Assembly: GCA_027382625.1 (NCBI GenBank)
Contig: JAJKFJ010021154.1
Location: forward strand, 1 to 64,000
DNA from: Tetmemena sp. SeJ-2015
Taxonomy: Eukaryota; Ciliophora; Spirotrichea; Sporadotrichida; Oxytrichidae
Length of the DNA: 64,000 nt
Direction of reading: 5' to 3'
In this document: positions 1-11,022 of the stretch, one piece after another
How the letters are laid out: each line of letters begins with the position of its first letter
Numbering within the stretch: the first letter of the stretch is position 1
Program-made: the position numbers and the translations under genes
Notes under the pieces: model-generated
Seen by the model: the letters and a program-made list of their open reading frames with translations, nothing else
Told to the model about the DNA's origin: nothing
Database searches by the model: none

Positions 1-77
1 TGCAGGTGATTGTCTGTTGAGTGTTATTAAATGCTTAGTAAATTAATTGAATTAAAATTTAAATCTTCCCTCGGTAG

Positions 78-990
78 ACTCATGCTTACAAGAATATAAT
101 TGAGGAACATTTACTTAGAACTGAGATTGGGCTCTATGAGAAACTTAAAAATCTCAAGTAGGGGGAACCTAAATGTCTATTAGAGTGCTTTATTCTCTTT
201 TACCTAAGAGCAGGTTTGAAGATGATTGACTAAATTTCACAAATCTTAAAATCTTCTGGCTTTAAGAAATCAGAAGAGAACAATGCTCATGATAGAGGAT
301 ATGAGGAAGAAAAGTTTTGTATTTTTAAAGGGTAGTTATTTAGACTCAAATCTACTGCTAGAGAGTGAAGAGCAGAAAGAAAAGATATCGAAGAGGTGTC
401 AAAAGCTGTACTTGAAGACTATAGAAGATTTGAAAGAGTGGGCTGACTTTGACTTTTCGAAGATCAAGAAGCCTAGAGAATTCGAAGATATAGCTACTGA
501 TTTCAAAGATCACTTAAAGTCTTTGATGAAGGAGAAACATACACTCTTCAAATAGAAATTTGAACAAAGACTATTTGGCAAAATCAGGTAACTTGAAAAA
601 GATCCTAAGAAAGGAGGGCAGAAGAGAAATAGGAAGTTAATTAGAAATCAGTAAAACTCTAGTGGGGATGAGAATGCTGATTATTACGACTTAGATGAGG
701 TGTTTAAGAAAAGGAGTGAAAAAGGATAGAAACCAAAGTCTCAGAAAATTAAAAAGGAGATGAGTCGCCTTGAGGAAGGCAAAAAGAAAAGAAGGAGAGA
801 AGAGGCTGATCTTAACTTTGAGGATGATCCTCAACTTGCTGCTCTTGAGCATAAACAGAAAAGGAAAACTGATAACTAGAGAGTCAAACCCAAATCAATG
901 AAGATTTAAGAATCTTATAAAAGTCTTTCAGCAAGCGAATAGGATTCTTTTGATGTGGATGATGACGATCTTGATGATTCAGAATATTGA
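78..990 (+). CDS. C-terminal part of an unrecognised highly charged protein
   Basis: One uninterrupted frame of about 303 codons in the ciliate code, ending at TGA 988. It is open only because TAA/TAG are sense (for example 553, 634, 940). The N-terminus lies outside the window. The preceding DNA (6-77) looks like a 72-bp intron running from GTGATT to CGGTAG. The first 150 residues look folded and alpha-helical. The rest is Lys/Glu-rich with KKKRRR-type basic clusters (around 780-800) and ends in a run of Asp (960-975), which suggests a nuclear or nucleolar protein. No domain is recognised; function unknown. No IES is needed inside this segment. Confidence 0.7.
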
Positions 991-1335
991 AATAAGTTAT
1001 GAATTTTATTTAGAAAGATTTCTTGTTTCTATTTGTCTGTTTGTTTATATCTAATAAGATATTCAAATGAATTATAATGGTTGACATGTCTTATTATTTT
1101 CTACCTTATTTTTGGAAGGACGAGTTCTACGAATAATGTTTGATATTATTGATGAATTAACATCCATTATAAATACATTAGTTTGATTGAATATAGCTTC
1201 ATACCTTTTAGAGGAGATTCTATGGATAAAATCTACAATAAAACTAGCAAAGCTCTTACTTATTTAAATAGAACATGATTTTAATAATTTTTTTCTCTCT
1301 CTCTCTATGTTGAAATGGATTTTGAGTGATAGTAT
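991..1335. other. AT-rich convergent intergenic DNA
   Basis: Lies between the TGA codons of two converging genes; contains a CTCTCTCTCTCT run near 1294-1307. No other signal. Confidence 0.5.
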
Positions 1336-3066
1336 TCACAGAGTTAATTTATGGTACTTTCTTATCTTAATATGAGAGAGGAAGTCTTTCTGGACAACTT
1401 CCCTTCCGTCATCAGCCGGGAGTACTTTATCAATTAAGTAGTCCTGGAGATAGGTGAGATGCTTGTCCTTCTTTTTACCTTCGAAAGGCTTCATAGGTAT
1501 ATAGCTTTTAATATTGTTGGCCATCTCTTCGAACCCTACACCAACCGCCATGACATTCTCCGGCTTACGACACTCTACATCCTGGTTGTAGATTAAATTC
1601 AGGTTTCTTAGTTTAAGGTGTTCAAACTGAGAGCAACGCTCGCAATCTTTCGAGTATAGCTTTATTGTAAACAATTTTAGCATAAAGATAGAGAGAGATT
1701 AAAAAAACTTATAATGAAGAGAAACAATTTTCCTTCTAGATCACAAAGTCTCTCGAGATGGTCTAGGATTAGAGAGGCTACCTCTTCCTCGTTTGGTACG
1801 TAGACACATATCACGAAGTGTTGGTAGAGATTCTTTAAAAATTTTACCACTCGATTTCGCAACGCTATGTAAAACTAAAAATATCCCCCAAATCGAAAGT
1901 TTGAAATAGAGGATAAAGGGAATTTATTATGTCCTATATTAGGGCTGATTAATTTATACCTTAAGGGGCAGTGCTGAGGGGTTATTTGACTTTTCCTTCA
2001 TTTTTGTGCGGATGACGATATCCTGATGAGATTCTTAGGTAGTCCTGATAAACAAAAGTAATCTGTGAAACAAAATTTAGCAATATTCTTATAATTTTCT
2101 GTGGATGTCGCATAATACAATTGTTTTCTTCTTCTCAAAGACTACAGAAAACTTATTAGTGACTTTGACTTACGGTCAGGGTTATGTATCAGCTGTCTAT
2201 CGAACATTTTGTTTATCTGTCTTTGATCCTCCTCACTCGACTTTGAGCTGTCCTAGTCGTTGAAACCAAAGATTAAAAAATATTAATACGCTTTTTAAAT
2301 TGTAACAAAGAGCTGGTATTTATTATAGAGGAGGAGAACTTTCTCGAAATTTTCCAAAAATTGCGTCTTCTCCTTCTCATTTTTAAAGATAAACTTCATC
2401 GTGAATAATTAAAATCACCACCATTATAAGTTTTAAATTGTTGAATGATTCAAAAAAGTCACTTTGTCCGCTAACCATTAGATTAGTTTGATCCTATTTT
2501 TAGATGGCCCTTTTTCTGTCTCTACTTGGGAGGAGTTCTTCACTTTGGTCTATTATTTAGTTTTTAGTTTCTATCAGGTTGGTTCTGGTATTCAGATGTT
2601 TCTCTCCAAATTTCGGCGTGTCTAGAGTCCCCTGCTATTCTAGGGCTACAACCTTCAGAGTGAAGAAATCACTAGCGACTGCCTCATTGCTGGATTTCTT
2701 ACTCTACGGAATCTCTCTAGGCACCAATTAAAGAAAGATAGAGTAAGAGGAATATAATGGAACAATTAGGAAGCTGCTTAGATATACTTTATGTCTATCG
2801 CATCGTCATCAATTTAAAAGCATTTGTAATAGTTGTGAGTTAAATAATCAGACTGGGCCTTCTCAGTGGTTTGAAATTACGCTTCTTTTGATGGTTTGAT
2901 TAAGTGGGTCTGAGGGTTAATATCATAGGAGTAACGATTTCTATAGTAAGTCCTTGGTCTAAGAGCCACCATTTGGTCATCTTCGCAGTCATCTTCGGGA
3001 ATAAAACAAAAATTTGCTCAATCTCTTATTCTATTCCTTTGTCTTGATACAAATCTTTTGATTCAT
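1336..3066 (-). CDS. NIF/FCP1-like HAD phosphatase-family protein with a degenerate catalytic motif
   Basis: The C-terminal half matches the NLI-interacting-factor (CTD phosphatase) fold: FEKKKTIVL at the motif-I strand, then LRNRVVKFLKNL, then KLYSKDCERC, then MKPFEGKKKDKH and LQDYLIDKVL before TGA 1336. The N-terminal half is acidic and Gln/Ser-rich, likely regulatory. A 32-bp intron (2142-2173) has GTAAGT...TGTAG, a second intron of about 71 bp lies near 2700-2770, and two IESs (1669-1731, 2402-2446) restore the frame. Motif I reads CDIHRKL where active enzymes have DxDxT, so catalysis is doubtful (inference). One base of frame near 3000 and a stretch near 1870-1940 are unresolved, so the start at 3066 is provisional. 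Confidence 0.62.
1669..1731 (-). other. IES, 53 bp, pointer AAAATTGTTT
   Basis: On the gene strand the 10-bp pointer occurs at 1722-1731 and 1669-1678. Removing the DNA between plus one copy joins DLEGKLF to TIKLYSK in phase inside the phosphatase fold. The insert is AT-rich and has no usable splice donor. Confidence 0.8.
2142..2173 (-). other. 32-bp spliceosomal intron
   Basis: GTAAGT at the 5' end and TGTAG at the 3' end. Removing it joins HNPD to LFEKKKTIVL in phase. No direct repeat flanks it, which separates it from the IESs of the same gene. Confidence 0.75.
2402..2446 (-). other. IES, 40 bp, pointer ATTCA
   Basis: Pointer copies at 2442-2446 and 2402-2406. The left frame ends SDFFESF and the right begins MKFIFKNEK; the two are one base apart unless the insert is removed. 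The pointer sits in the same codon phase on both sides. Confidence 0.7.
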
Positions 3067-3358
3067 AAATTAATGCAAAAACAAATAATTTAATTCAAGG
3101 GTTCCACTACCTAATATAAGCCAAATATGCATTGATTTTAGCTCATTAGAATTATAATTTTAACTTATCCATATTTTCTTTTTTTCATAATGAATAAACA
3201 CAAAAATTGCATAAACTTAATATAATATGTAATCAATACTTGCAAAATAATTTTCCATAAAAAATTCTAAAATAGATCCAATTTTGACTGTAATAAATAT
3301 TAGCATGTAACAGTTAGTATTACAGAAAGAAATTGTTTAAATTAAAGAAAAATTAAAA

Positions 3359-5160
3359 TCATTGGTCAGCAAAGACAAAATTTTATTAAGCATTAAAATG
3401 ATCACCTTAAAATAAGATCTCGAAAATCATAACTGATCTTTTATTGGTGATTAAAAACATTTATATTCTGATTTTGATGAATTATATTTAAATCCTGTCT
3501 CTTTTTAGGAATAAAAAGCTAGAGGAAGAGTAAATTTATTAAGAATTAAAGAACTGACCTTTCCTCGTTTAATTGAAGCACAAGCGATTCAAGTCTCTAG
3601 GTTTGCGAGTGGAACCCAGGACAAAGCTGTCTGAATTAAAATTCTCAATTCCTTGGTATGAATTATTTCCCAGCTAGCCAAAAGCCCCCATGCTTTTTAT
3701 AGGGCTCAATTTGAAAGCACCTATTCCCTGAAAAGATTCATTCTAGCATAAAGAAAGCGGCTACGCGTGGGTAATCTATGGTGAGTCAATTAAATTAAAA
3801 CACTCTATTATAAATGAGTAGGCTCTTAATTAATCTAGACATCTTTACGCACCTTCTTAACAAAAATTAATACACGAGATAAAATTAATTCAATAATTCT
3901 TTAATGACGGAATTATCGCGAGATTACTCAACCTGTGCGGAGAGATTGTTTGTAATATGAATTAGACCCATACTTCTTCTTTATTGCACTTAGGTAAATT
4001 TTACTCCCCCAGATTTCAAATCTGAGAATCCTGCGGGGCTCCCATCTTAGTAAAGTGAACGCAAAAATTTCTTGTTCTCGGGAGAACTGTGCACTGACCC
4101 CTTTTAGCTCGATAAATGGCTAGCTTCTAACAAAAATTAATATAGAACCCTGGGTACTCATCAGAATTAAAAAAATATGGCCGTCAAAGTTATCTTATAT
4201 ATGTTAAAGTTAAAGGTTATTTTGTTATTATAACTTGTGAAATAATTTATTAGGATAAAACAAGCCCATTAAATTTTCTTAAAATGAGTTAATGAATTAA
4301 AATTCATCGAATGAAATTGTAAAGGGCTAAATCTTACTTGTATTAAGTGTTGGAAGCGTGGGTGAATAGCATTCATCAATCGACTACATTTACATTTCCT
4401 CAAAGTCACATGAATCATCATTTGTATTTGGAATCTGGCTGGATGAGTTTTGGCATTGATCATTTTCTTTTTGCAAAGCCTTATTAAAAATATTTTTACT
4501 TATCGCTGATCTCCTTAATTCCATCTTAAGTCTCTTTTGCAATTATAATTCAACATTTAATTCCACTAATAAAAATAATCAACTCTCATTGATTTAAAGG
4601 GAAAATAGACAATCAATATAAGTTTAAAACAACAAAAATGTATTTAAATAAAGTTAGGTATAATTTTGCTTCATTTTCGTAATAAAAAAAATTAGTAAGA
4701 TTATATGAAAACTTAGTTATGAATCTATATGCTGAATATTATTCTTCTATTGATTTTCTCTTGCGCTTGATTGGGTTGCTTGAAAGACCTAGACGCATGA
4801 TCAGTCCCACTTACATTAATAAAATGATATACTTTTCCTGATGGAATGTAAATTTGCAAGTTCATTGTTGAGATAGACGTGTAGGTTTTGAGCTGAAACT
4901 GATCTCATTTCATAGCTCTCGAATTCTTCATCGTTCATTGTCGCTCTTCTTTGGCTGGATAAAATAGAGTCTGGAGTTAGGAAGCTAGAAAACCTTCAAT
5001 TTATAAATCAAATATTAATTACTCATATAACTATGAAAACTAATTGTCTAATATATCATCTTCTAATCAATTATTACTCAACAAGCAAGAAAGAAATTAT
5101 TTTCTATTCTCTCTACTCATTAGAATATTAGTAGTGATATGATTTCAGGAGTTTTGTCAT
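3359..5160 (-). CDS. Unrecognised Ser/Gln-rich protein, split by IESs
   Basis: Start ATG at 5160 (MTKLLKSYHYQYSNEQ). Further coding blocks lie near 4990-4700 (with an intron of about 26 bp, GTAAGTGG to CGTCTAG), 4490-4265, 4150-3880 and 3800-3359, ending at TGA 3359. Each block uses TAA/TAG as sense and looks like ordinary disordered ciliate protein with short hydrophobic stretches. The block at 4150-3880 is best read in the frame containing SSPENKKFLRSLYQDGSPAG. Joins between blocks are only partly resolved (a probable 10-bp IES at 4128-4140). No domain recognised. A TF or signalling role cannot be inferred. Confidence 0.5.
3858..4142. repeat. Two perfect 15-bp direct repeats
   Basis: TAACAAAAATTAATA occurs at 3858-3872 and again at 4128-4142, flanking a coding block of the same gene in the same codon phase. 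It is long enough to be a pointer. However, treating the DNA between as one IES would delete a convincing coding block. Confidence 0.6.
4128..4140 (-). other. Possible 10-bp IES, pointer TTA
   Basis: On the gene strand, ATA-TTA-ATTTTTG-TTA-GAAGC. Removing one TTA and the seven bases between keeps phase and joins TQGSI to LEASHL. The pointer is only 3 bp, so this is weaker than the other cases. Confidence 0.4.
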
Positions 5161-5275
5161 AACTTATTTTTAGATATATTTTTACAAAAGAGATTGTATT
5201 TCTGTAAGATAGAGGAAATAAATGATGTCATTTAGGTTGAGAGAGTTATTTATAATTTAGTAATTAATTTACATA

Positions 5276-6441
5276 ATGGAAAGAGTGGCAGGATCGATAG
5301 GCTCAGATAACTTTGAGAGGCATTCAACTTAGGACTCTGAATATCAGCAAGCTCAAAGAGATGAAATTTTCAAGTTCACTCAGAAGGTAAACACTCATTC
5401 AAATTAAGCTATCTCTAGTCTTTAAAAGTGCAGAAAATAGTCAAACTCATTCTGGGAGTAGTAGTGTTTGGAGTATTGATAAGTGTCACATTAGTTAAGA
5501 ATAATGTGTTTTATGAAATAATTTGAATTAGTTCCTAGCTTGATGCCCTAGGAAAAAGTAGAATGCCTGGAGGATAACTTCCTAAACTGGACAGCAGACG
5601 CTAATAATTTCTTCAAGACGAATGATGTAGCCAAGAGAGTCCTCGTAATAATTCTTGCACTTGTTTCAGATGGCTTGTTATTGGCACAACTTTACATATT
5701 TACTGTTCATGGAAAGACTTGGCGTTTTCCAATTGCAATCACTCTCATATCGCTGTTATAAAATTTATAATGAAAATTTTATTTGATTCTCTAAATTGCA
5801 AGAAACGCATTAAAAAAAACATTTCCCTTTTTGCAAAATATAGCAATATATTCGCTGAGGTATTTCCTGGGAGTAAGATTTCTAAGAATGTTCTTAATTG
5901 GTTTTAGTCTATGTTTCAGATGGCTTACCCCTCTAGTTACATTTGGGAGTTCCCTGGTATGTATTCTCTGACGATCAGATACGGCAACTAAAACGATTTC
6001 TATTTCTGCGCCTATATGGCTCTGGCTATGGTGCACTTTTGCGAGTTCCACGCCAAACCCTAATACTATAAACTAGCTTCCACCTGTGTAGTGCTGATTC
6101 TGAGCATGTTCTTGATGCTAATTTTTACGAGAGCTCACTACTTCATCGATATTTTCTGTGCAATAATTTTCGGTCACTACTTCTTCAAAATAGCAGAAAG
6201 GATGTCTTACCTCATTGACTCTCTTCTCCTCAATATTCCATTCCATAAGAGATTCGGACAAAACATTAAATATTGATCATTTGTATTTTGATGATTCCCA
6301 GCATTCCCTCAGAAGTGTCTTTACTGTAAATACCCTATTAATGAATGGACAGACGTTCTAGTCAAGAAATCTAGCAAGGAAGATTGCGACAGTTTAAAGG
6401 AAATTGGTATACCTCAACAGAATCAAAAGGGAAAGTTCTGA
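5276..6441 (+). CDS. Sphingomyelin-synthase-like (PAP2_C) multipass membrane protein
   Basis: Starts at ATG 5276 (MERVAGSIGSDNFER) and ends at TGA 6439. After removing two introns (about 32 bp after FTQK, and 35 bp GTAAGATTTC...TTTTAG near 5873) and three IESs, it reads as one protein of about six hydrophobic helices. Family signatures are IWEFPGMYSLTIRYGNQNDF, which matches the WxFPG...PYGxxNDFF block of ceramide phosphotransferases, and RAHYFIDIFCAIIFGHYFF, which matches the HYxxDVxxG block. By family knowledge it would move a phosphate-containing head group onto a lipid at an endomembrane. A short cytosolic tail with a CxxC-like pair (CLYC) follows. It is divergent from the preceding gene, with 115 bp between the ATGs. 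Confidence 0.8.
5490..5533 (+). other. IES, 37 bp, pointer ATTAGTT
   Basis: Copies at 5490-5496 and 5527-5533. Removal joins ISVTLV to PSLMPQEKV in phase and takes out an in-frame TGA at 5522-5524. Confidence 0.8.
5750..5857 (+). other. IES, 102 bp, pointer TCGCTG
   Basis: Copies at 5750-5755 and 5852-5857, both as codons TCG CTG. Removal joins ITLISL to RYFLG within the membrane protein; the insert is AT-rich with stops. Confidence 0.82.
6251..6297 (+). other. IES, 42 bp, pointer GATTC
   Basis: Copies at 6251-6255 and 6293-6297 in the same phase. Removal skips TGA 6274-6276 and joins FHKRF to the Cys-containing tail PAFPQKCLYC. Confidence 0.7.
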
Positions 6442-6867
6442 AACACACAAAAAAATATAGAAATAAGTCATAATAATATTTCTTATAGAGAGCACAAATC
6501 ATATGAATACTGATACAATTTTTTAGTTCAAAATTTTATCATCCAAATCTTAACTTTAAGATAATTTTATAAAATCAATCAAGAAATTTCACTTTCCTTT
6601 CCGAAACTGCTTCGAATTTAATTAAAAATATAAAATTTAAAGATTTATTTTTAAGTTTTATATTTTAAAAAATTTATCTTAATTTAAAGTATCTAACCTT
6701 TATTAGTTTTTTCTTTCATTAGATGTTGATTATTTTACACACAATGATTGAATGAAAATATTTTTAATTAATTGAATATTTTATTGATTTTAATAGACCT
6801 TATTAAATATTTTTAATTTAAATGTTAATATTTTTTATGACTGAATTGTGGTTTTCTCTCTTTGATT
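6442..6867. other. AT-rich intergenic DNA
   Basis: Separates two converging gene ends. I see only A/T runs and no coding block, RNA gene or repeat family. Confidence 0.6.
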
Positions 6868-9515
6868 TCATCTATTTTATGCTGAATCTGCATAAATTGG
6901 TCTGTAACAAGTGAGTTGAAGCTCATCATTTATTTAAATCTTTCATTTTATCTTTTCATATTGTTGTCCTCCTTCTAAAAATAAGATCATATTAAATCTT
7001 CTTCTTTTGGAGAAACTGCTATGAAACATTCTGGTAAGTGTTAGAAGTTACTGATGGGAGTCTGTACGAGGCAAGTTATTTTTACTATATTTTTAATTAC
7101 TCATCCCCCATTACCTGCTGTTGAGAGTCTTCTTTCTAGTTCTTTATTTAAATGTAGCTGCTATCAATTTTAGTGTCCAAAATCCTTAATTCTTTGCTAT
7201 AAATTATATTTTGATAACAAATATGGTTTCTGAAATTTAAATTATATGAAATTTTCAAGAAGTTTACTAATTTATTTTCATTCCAGTAATTTAATTATAA
7301 AATTGCCATAATATAAATGAGCGTTTTATTTCCTAGCACATTAAAAATTTGCATCACATATATTTAATATATGCCATCATATAATCGACAGTTTTGTGGT
7401 GATTGAAGTTTTCCTCTTCGTTGATGATCTTCATGCGACTAAGCTTCCTCATATTCATTTACGATCTGTTGCTAAGCTTGTAATCTTACTACTAATCTGA
7501 GAATTCCCTCTGAACATATTCGTCCAAGCTTAAGTCTCCCTTATTAGAAGACAATTGAGACTCGTTTAAACAATAAATATAACAACTATATTTCTAGTGT
7601 CCTAGAATTGCTATCTTATCAAGTAACTTCTAGATTATTTCCTACTTTAAAAAAATTTAAATTTAAAGATTTAACCTTTCAGATACAGTAAGAAGACATA
7701 ATTTTTAGAGAGTGTTTGCTAAGTATAAAACTGTAAATTTTTGAAATTTATACAAGTTTAAGTTTTATAATTGATAAAAGTCATATTTATAAATTTATTA
7801 ATCTCATTTGACTTAAAAGTAGACTAATTTTTTATTACTTTGGTTGAGGACTATTTTAAAATCATGATCAGTTCCTTTTTACTTTTTCTTAATGACTGAC
7901 CCTCCTTAGCCTCTAGACCTATCAGCATAAAGAGGTTTCTGTTCTATCTCTTTAGTTATCATGACATTTAAATTATCATTGGCTGTATTAGCTTTAGTTT
8001 GTTTAATCTCTTTTGATTAATTTATATCTTTCTCTTTGCTATCTCTTTTGCTAGAGGAAGAGGAGTGCTCTAACTTTAAACTCTGTTGCTACCTTCTGCT
8101 CTATGCATTTGAATTATGCAGTCTTTCAGATTTAAAATAATTATTAGAAATTAAATTCATTAGCTCTCTTTCAGATGATTATTAATTTTAAAGCTATAAA
8201 GCCTCAGTTTATTTGAAATTCTTTACTAATTTTAAAGGTAATATCTTTGAAGCGTTTTCTGAAAGTGGAATCTGCAATTCTCGTTGAGAAATCAAGGGAG
8301 AATTTCTCTGAGTGGACTCTATCTTGCTTTGAGCCACTCCTATTATTCTATTGATTCGCAAATTTAAAAATAGATATTTTGTCTCAGTTGAAGATTATTC
8401 ATCAGATTCTGCTATGGTAATTACTAAATGCACAAAATAAAAGAAAACAAAACTTATTTTTATATTTAATTTAATTTATAAATTAAATAAGTTTATTTTC
8501 AAAACAAGATTAAGATTTATTGCGGGTTAATTGAAGTGATAAACAGTAAAATATCGAGATTTATTATTTACAAAATAGTTTTTAATATAAATGCAGGTGT
8601 CTTAATTATCAATGATTTTGAATATTAATTTCTGCTTTTGCAGCTACAGCTTGGCTCTAGATTAAACTCCTTGAAGTAATTAGCAAGACCTGGGAGATAA
8701 ATTTATGATGTTCTATTGATCTCTGTCAAGATTAGTTAAATTATTCTTCATATTAGTCCGGCCAGATAAGTAGCTATCAGACTACGCTATTTTATTATAG
8801 GAAGGCTGATACGCATTAAAAATAACTCAAAAAATAGCAAGGCTTCCCTTCTTTTCTAGTGGTCTTTTGAAGAAAATAAAAATATTTGGCTGAGTCCATA
8901 GTTTCCTAGCTTGAAGCAAGACTGTATTGGAGTAACTCATAGTTGAGAATGGTGTCCTTGTCTCTTTCAGATTAGGAGTTCAAATTATCTACTGGATAGG
9001 ATGGTAAAGAAATTTTTAAATAATTGGTTGATTGTCTCAACTTGAGCTATGAATAAAGTATAGTAAATTTAGGGCAGCCTTTGATGTGGATTATGATGAA
9101 GATTGCTGTAATCTTTGATTTGGCTTCTGCTCGATTGCTTGATTCTATTTCTATCTCAAGGGTTGATCGTCATCAAACTTTCCAGCATAGATAGGTTCTG
9201 CTTACCTAGGATCAAACTCTGATCGCTGTCATAGCTCTATTCTGTTGAATCTAGCCTTAATTAGATAGATAAATTATTCTTTATCTTTAATTTGAGCTAG
9301 TTCACTTGATAGTTTTAATATAAAACTTTATTTTATAATAAACCTTATGATATTTTGTGATAGTTTTGATAGATATTGGGTCTGAGAGGTCTTTCATAAA
9401 GTGTAGATTGAGCATGCTTGGAGCTTTGAGAATTGGTGGATTACTTTTTGGTGAAATTGTGAAACTACTCATCAATAGAGATATTGTGTCGAGGACTGAT
9501 AGAAGGTAATTCCAT
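6868..9515 (-). CDS. Unrecognised Gln/Ser-rich disordered protein, many coding segments
   Basis: Start ATG 9515 (MELPSISPRHNISIDEQF); end TGA 6868 (...YRPIYADSAQNR). Coding blocks, all on the minus strand and all needing TAA/TAG as sense, lie at about 9515-9340, 9230-9070, 9000-8880, 8820-8630, 8410-8220, 8130-7850, 7560-7380 and 7090-6868. They are separated by AT-rich inserts of about 50-300 bp. Composition is rich in Gln, Ser, Asn and Lys with no hydrophobic core, so a scaffold or regulatory protein is possible but not shown. The last join is a clear IES (6934-6999). No domain recognised. Confidence 0.55.
6934..6999 (-). other. IES, 58 bp, pointer AGATTTAA
   Basis: Copies at 6992-6999 and 6934-6941. 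Removal joins QQFLQKKKIQ to INDELQLTC in phase and leads to the gene's TGA. Confidence 0.72.
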
Positions 9516-9734
9516 TAAATATTTATTTATCTGATTCGCAACCTATCTTACCTGAATCGAACACATTGATGCATATGCTCATCATAATAATAAATCATTT
9601 ATTAAAAAGAATTTCAATTTCAGCATTTTCTTACTAAAATATAGTTCCTCAATAAAGACTTAAATAAAAACTTTGAATAAAATAAATCTACATTTACTTT
9701 TACTGCTAGTTTATTTGCTTTATTGGTTTAAGTT

Positions 9735-10698
9735 TCATTCTCCTCCTAATCTAACACCTCTTCCTGCAAAGGCTCTGTGAACAGGTGCTGCGTTTTGAGG
9801 ATCTGCCTATCTTCCCAAATTAATTCTCTGTCCTCCGAGTCCTTGCACTCTTGAACTTCCCTGCCCAGCATTTGCCCTTCTCTAGACCTCAGCTACTATT
9901 CTAAAAGCAATAAATGGAACTGATATTGTAATCTCTCTATGAATTTAGGAGTTGTGAGATAGTTGTAGCCATGAGAGCTAGGCAGAGTTATTTTCAAGAA
10001 TATGTAAGTGTGTCCTGCTGCGATGCCAATTAAATCTGCGAAAGGGTCTCCTCCCGAAAGGATAGAGAATGCTACTAGAACCCAAGGGAGATTTCCAGAG
10101 GTGACTGGGAAACCCCAGATGCTCATAGGCCTGTCTGGCTCATTTTTACAGTAGACATATAATACTGCAAACTTGAAAGACTCCATCAGGAAGTAGTGAT
10201 TTCCGTAGATCCAAGAATAAACCTAACCAAAAAATTAGTCAACGATGAAATTAACTATTTTTGAAATACTTACGAAAGTGGCGAGAGCGTTGAAGAGGAG
10301 CATGTACACAAATTCAGGATACTTATTCGAGTAAAGTTGCTCGCAGGCTTTGAAGGTGTAGAATCTATCCAAATATGTTATAGAAAATGAAAGTTTAATT
10401 ACAGGAGCATCATAGTGAAGATGAATCCCATGCTGAAGGGTCCTGCGAATGCGTATGTTGTAATCAATCTCCACAACTAAATCAATACGTGTTAAATTTT
10501 ATAGATTAATAACCAAGTAAAGCAAGATTTTGAAAATTCACTTACTTAAAGACTATAGAAGGTCTTTTCTAGGTCTAACATGAAAGTGTAAGGACTCAGG
10601 ATCCTGTAAGTTGCACAAAAAGATAGTGTAAACACTAGAGTGATGTAGTATCGTGAGATAGGTGGAACACTAAAGTATGCTTCTTTGATGTCTTGCAT
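9735..10698 (-). CDS. Derlin family (ER-associated degradation membrane protein)
   Basis: ATG 10698 (MQDIKEAYFSVPPISRYYI) to TGA 9735. The order matches Derlins: SVPPISRYYI at the N-terminus, FMLDLEKTFYSLQ, LWRLITTYAFAG, YPEFVYMLLFNALATF, MSIWGFPVTSGNLPWVLVAF, DLIGIAAGHTYIFL, LTTPKF, then a Gly/Arg-rich tail ending VRLGGE. By family knowledge, Derlins are multipass ER proteins that help retrotranslocate misfolded proteins. Introns follow SLQ (GTAAGTG...GATTTAG), MMLL (about 40 bp) and ATF (51 bp, GTAAGT...GGTTAG). Between LTTPKF and the tail the frame shifts by two bases at a GAGAGA run (9932-9938); this is unresolved. Confidence 0.85.
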
Positions 10699-11022
10699 GT
10701 TTTAATTTCAGTAATTTAAAGTTTATTAATTTTTTAAGTTTCTAGAAATTTCATCATTATTTTTATTTAAGTTCTTCTAAAAATTAACATCTCTATTCAA
10801 TTTAATTCAATTCAATCTAATAATTCCATACGTCTTATCTATAAGTATAAATTTTTTCTTCTCTTAATTTGAGAAGTGGGTATACTTCAAGTCTATTCTC
10901 TTACCTAATAAAAAATAAACAACTTTCATGGATGGATAACCTGTTTTTTTTGTTGCTAACATATTCGTTTTCCCTTAATTTCTTTGGCATAATTGAAAAA
11001 TATAAAGTGAAATTGAAATAAA
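10699..11022. other. AT-rich intergenic DNA
   Basis: Lies between the Derlin start and the next gene's stop, both on the minus strand. No coding or structural signal seen. Confidence 0.5.

Noticed and set aside
1294..1307. CTCTCTCTCTCT microsatellite
   Set aside because: A short simple repeat in intergenic DNA with no further structure.
7040..7051. ATG giving MFHSSFSKRRRFKQ in the 3' part of the Gln-rich gene, suggesting a scrambled first segment
   Set aside because: Another frame through the same segment uses TAG/TAA as sense and reaches a clean TGA after the same IES, so it is better read as the normal C-terminus.
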